Shown piece by piece: positions 13,521 through 14,938 of a DNA stretch of 14,938 nt. This DNA is from Hydrocurvibacter sp036169815 (lineage in GTDB: Bacteria; Campylobacterota; Campylobacteria; Campylobacterales; Sulfurimonadaceae), in contig JAVHOA010000051.1 in NCBI GenBank assembly GCA_036169815.1, positions 1 through 14,938 of the forward strand, read 5' to 3'. Position numbers and translations under genes: made by a program. The number at the start of each line of letters is the position of its first letter. Positions within the stretch are counted from its first letter, which is position 1. The notes under the pieces are model-generated. The model did not search any database, was not told the DNA's origin, and saw only the letters and a list, made by a program, of their open reading frames with translations.

Positions 13521-14894
13521 ATGCACAGATTATTAGCCAGACAGCTCAAACGCCATTTTGGAAAAGAGTTTGCATTTGAAAAACTTGACGCGGGTTTGGG
13601 GCAACTGCTTCTCAATATTTCTGATACATATGAAGAGTATGATAAAGAGAGAAGATTTATGGAAAATACCGTGGATCTTAACTCAAAAGAGCTCAACGAA
13701 GCCCATCGACTTATTGAGCAAAAAAATAAAAATCTCAGTAAACTGCTTGATGAAAGATCCCATCTTTTAGCCAATAGAATAGAAGAAAATAAAGAGATAG
13801 AAACGACGCTAAAGCAGTATAAACAAGCAATGGATGCCGCTCTTTTAATCTATAAATTTGATAAAAATGCAGAAATTACTTTTGTCAACGAAAATCTTTG
13901 TCAAAGAAGTGGCTACCTCCAAGAGGAGCTTCTTGGCAAGCAGGTGACTTTTTTAAACCCTTTGCAAGAGCGAGAAAGTCTCATGCAGGCACTGCAAAAA
14001 CAACTTTTACAAGGAGAGATTTATCAGGCTCAAATGACAAACCTTGATAAAAATGGTGAGCTCTACTATGTGAACGCCGTTTTTTTTCCTTTGATGGACA
14101 AGGCTGGCAAACTCCTAGAGTTTATGGGTATTTTGCAAGATATTACCGAGATAGAAAAATCACGTCAAAAAGCGCAAGAGTTAGAGAAAGCAAAATCTAA
14201 ATTTTTAGCCAATATGAGCCACGAACTCCGCACTCCGCTCAATGCAATCATAGGTTTTTCACAGATTTTAAAAGTCAATGGAGAGCTTCCAGAACGCACA
14301 CGAGGCTTTATTGAAAAGATCAACAGTTCAGGAGAACATCTTTTAAAACTGATTAACTCAATTTTGGATTTTTCTAAAATCGAAGCAGGGCAAGTTGCGC
14401 TTGAAAAGATAGAGTTTGGCATTGAAGAGCTTGTAAAGAGTGCGGTAGAACAGGTGGAGATAAAGATTAAAGAAAAGGGTCTTTTGCTTGTTTTAGAGTA
14501 TGCATCTCTCAAAGAGAAGTGCTTTTATGGAGATCGATTTAAAATCGCGCAGATTATGATCAATCTACTTTCAAACTCTTTGAAATTTACCACAGAGGGA
14601 ACTATCTCCTTACGTATTCAAAAAGGTTCTGCAGAGAAAATGATATGCTTTGAGATTATTGATACGGGCATCGGTTTGAGCGCTGCGCAACAAGCAAAAC
14701 TGTTTCAAGCATTTACGCAAGCGCATGAGAGCACAACAAGGTTATATGGTGGAACAGGACTTGGTTTGACCATATCCAAACAGTTGGTGGAGCTTATGAA
14801 TGGTAAGATTTGGATAGAAAGCGCGCTTGGAGTGGGAAGTAAATTTATCTTTGAAATAGAGCTTGCGGAGTGCCAAAAAACGCTGGGACTGTAA
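13521..14894 (+). CDS. Cytoplasmic PAS-domain sensor histidine kinase
   Basis: A 457-residue hybrid-free histidine kinase without membrane segments. Order of parts: an N-terminal module (1-60; LLARQLKRHFG, then a YEEYDKERRFMENT-type helix) of a kind I associate with kinases near FIST genes; a coiled coil (about 55-105); a PAS domain (about 100-212) ending in ILQDITEIE; the HisKA helix with phospho-accepting H234 in FLANMSHELRTPLNAI; and the HATPase domain with N-box NLLSNSLKF (348-356), G1 DTGIGL (381-386) and G2 GGTGLGL (410-416). All catalytic motifs are intact. The ATG follows the FIST stop codon with zero spacing and no ribosome-binding site, implying translational coupling. The cognate response regulator is not in the window and may be the next gene. 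The PAS ligand cannot be told from sequence. Confidence 0.93.
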   Translation: MHRLLARQLKRHFGKEFAFEKLDAGLGQLLLNISDTYEEYDKERRFMENTVDLNSKELNEAHRLIEQKNKNLSKLLDERSHLLANRIEENKEIETTLKQYKQAMDAALLIYKFDKNAEITFVNENLCQRSGYLQEELLGKQVTFLNPLQERESLMQALQKQLLQGEIYQAQMTNLDKNGELYYVNAVFFPLMDKAGKLLEFMGILQDITEIEKSRQKAQELEKAKSKFLANMSHELRTPLNAIIGFSQILKVNGELPERTRGFIEKINSSGEHLLKLINSILDFSKIEAGQVALEKIEFGIEELVKSAVEQVEIKIKEKGLLLVLEYASLKEKCFYGDRFKIAQIMINLLSNSLKFTTEGTISLRIQKGSAEKMICFEIIDTGIGLSAAQQAKLFQAFTQAHESTTRLYGGTGLGLTISKQLVELMNGKIWIESALGVGSKFIFEIELAECQKTLGL

Positions 14895-14898
14895 ATAA

Positions 14899-14933
14899 TT
14901 CTGTGTCAATTTGATAAAATTGAATACACAGAA
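14899..14933. repeat. Imperfect inverted repeat after the histidine kinase gene
   Basis: TTCTGTGT (14899-14906) pairs with ACACAGAA (14926-14933), and inside it CAATTT (14907-14912) pairs with AAATTG (14917-14922) around a GATA loop. The two stems are joined with a one-sided AAT bulge, giving 14 paired bases. It may end the kinase transcript, act as an operator, or form a 5' leader structure of the next gene. Confidence 0.6.
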
Positions 14934-14938
14934 GGAAA
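14912..14938 (+). promoter_or_regulatory. Promoter -10 and ribosome-binding site of a gene beyond the window
   Basis: TGATAAAAT (14912-14920) fits an extended -10 with one mismatch, and AAGGAAA (14932-14938) is a ribosome-binding site at the very edge. A start codon is expected a few bases past the window. The -10 sits in the loop region of the inverted repeat. Confidence 0.4.

Noticed and set aside
14080..14087. A run of eight T in the histidine kinase gene as a phase-variable tract
   Set aside because: Phase variation in this phylum usually uses longer G or C tracts. Eight T in AT-rich coding DNA is unremarkable and the frame is intact on both sides.

Overview
This window looks like chromosomal DNA from a free-living member of the Campylobacterota (Epsilonproteobacteria), most like Sulfurospirillum. 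That is inferred from protein character and gene order, not from a search. Supporting signs are AT-rich promoters with a good -10 and no clear -35, a 355-residue EF-Ts, a small FlaC-type flagellin, a monomeric isocitrate dehydrogenase, and the order tsf / ABC ATPase / fliR / highly acidic protein / gmk / tatA / argS. I recall the same order in Campylobacter jejuni (Cj1181c to Cj1175c).

Layout: (1) 18-6321, plus strand, is a dense housekeeping block: translation (tsf, argS), a LolD-like ABC ATPase, the flagellar export-gate protein FliR, an acidic protein whose N-terminus looks like a response-regulator receiver, guanylate kinase and the twin-arginine translocase subunit TatA. Genes abut or overlap, with GTG (gmk) and TTG (argS) starts. 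(2) 6328-7824, minus strand, holds a FlaC-like secreted flagellin and, upstream of it, a YkuD-type L,D-transpeptidase with a signal peptide. (3) 7872-9866, plus strand, holds a GNAT-like acetyltransferase followed by an NhaC-type Na+/H+ antiporter whose natural start seems to be a non-standard ATA codon. (4) 10036-12243 is icd, a central carbon enzyme with its own promoter. (5) 12393-14894 is a two-gene signalling unit: a FIST-domain sensor and an abutting cytoplasmic PAS histidine kinase. The window ends at a promoter and ribosome-binding site for an unseen next gene, perhaps a response regulator.

The least expected signal is a perfect 12-bp palindrome, CTTACATGTAAG, present four times: once inside the ABC ATPase gene, once over the nhaC stop codon, and twice in tandem 21 bp apart after icd. 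It behaves like a dispersed genome-wide element rather than an operator of one gene. Other points worth a second look are a nearly leaderless ABC ATPase transcript, the possible ATA start, the receiver-like head of the acidic protein and the imperfect hairpin at the right edge. No RNA genes, CRISPR array, insertion sequence or prophage was seen, and no stretch over 300 bases lacks a gene.
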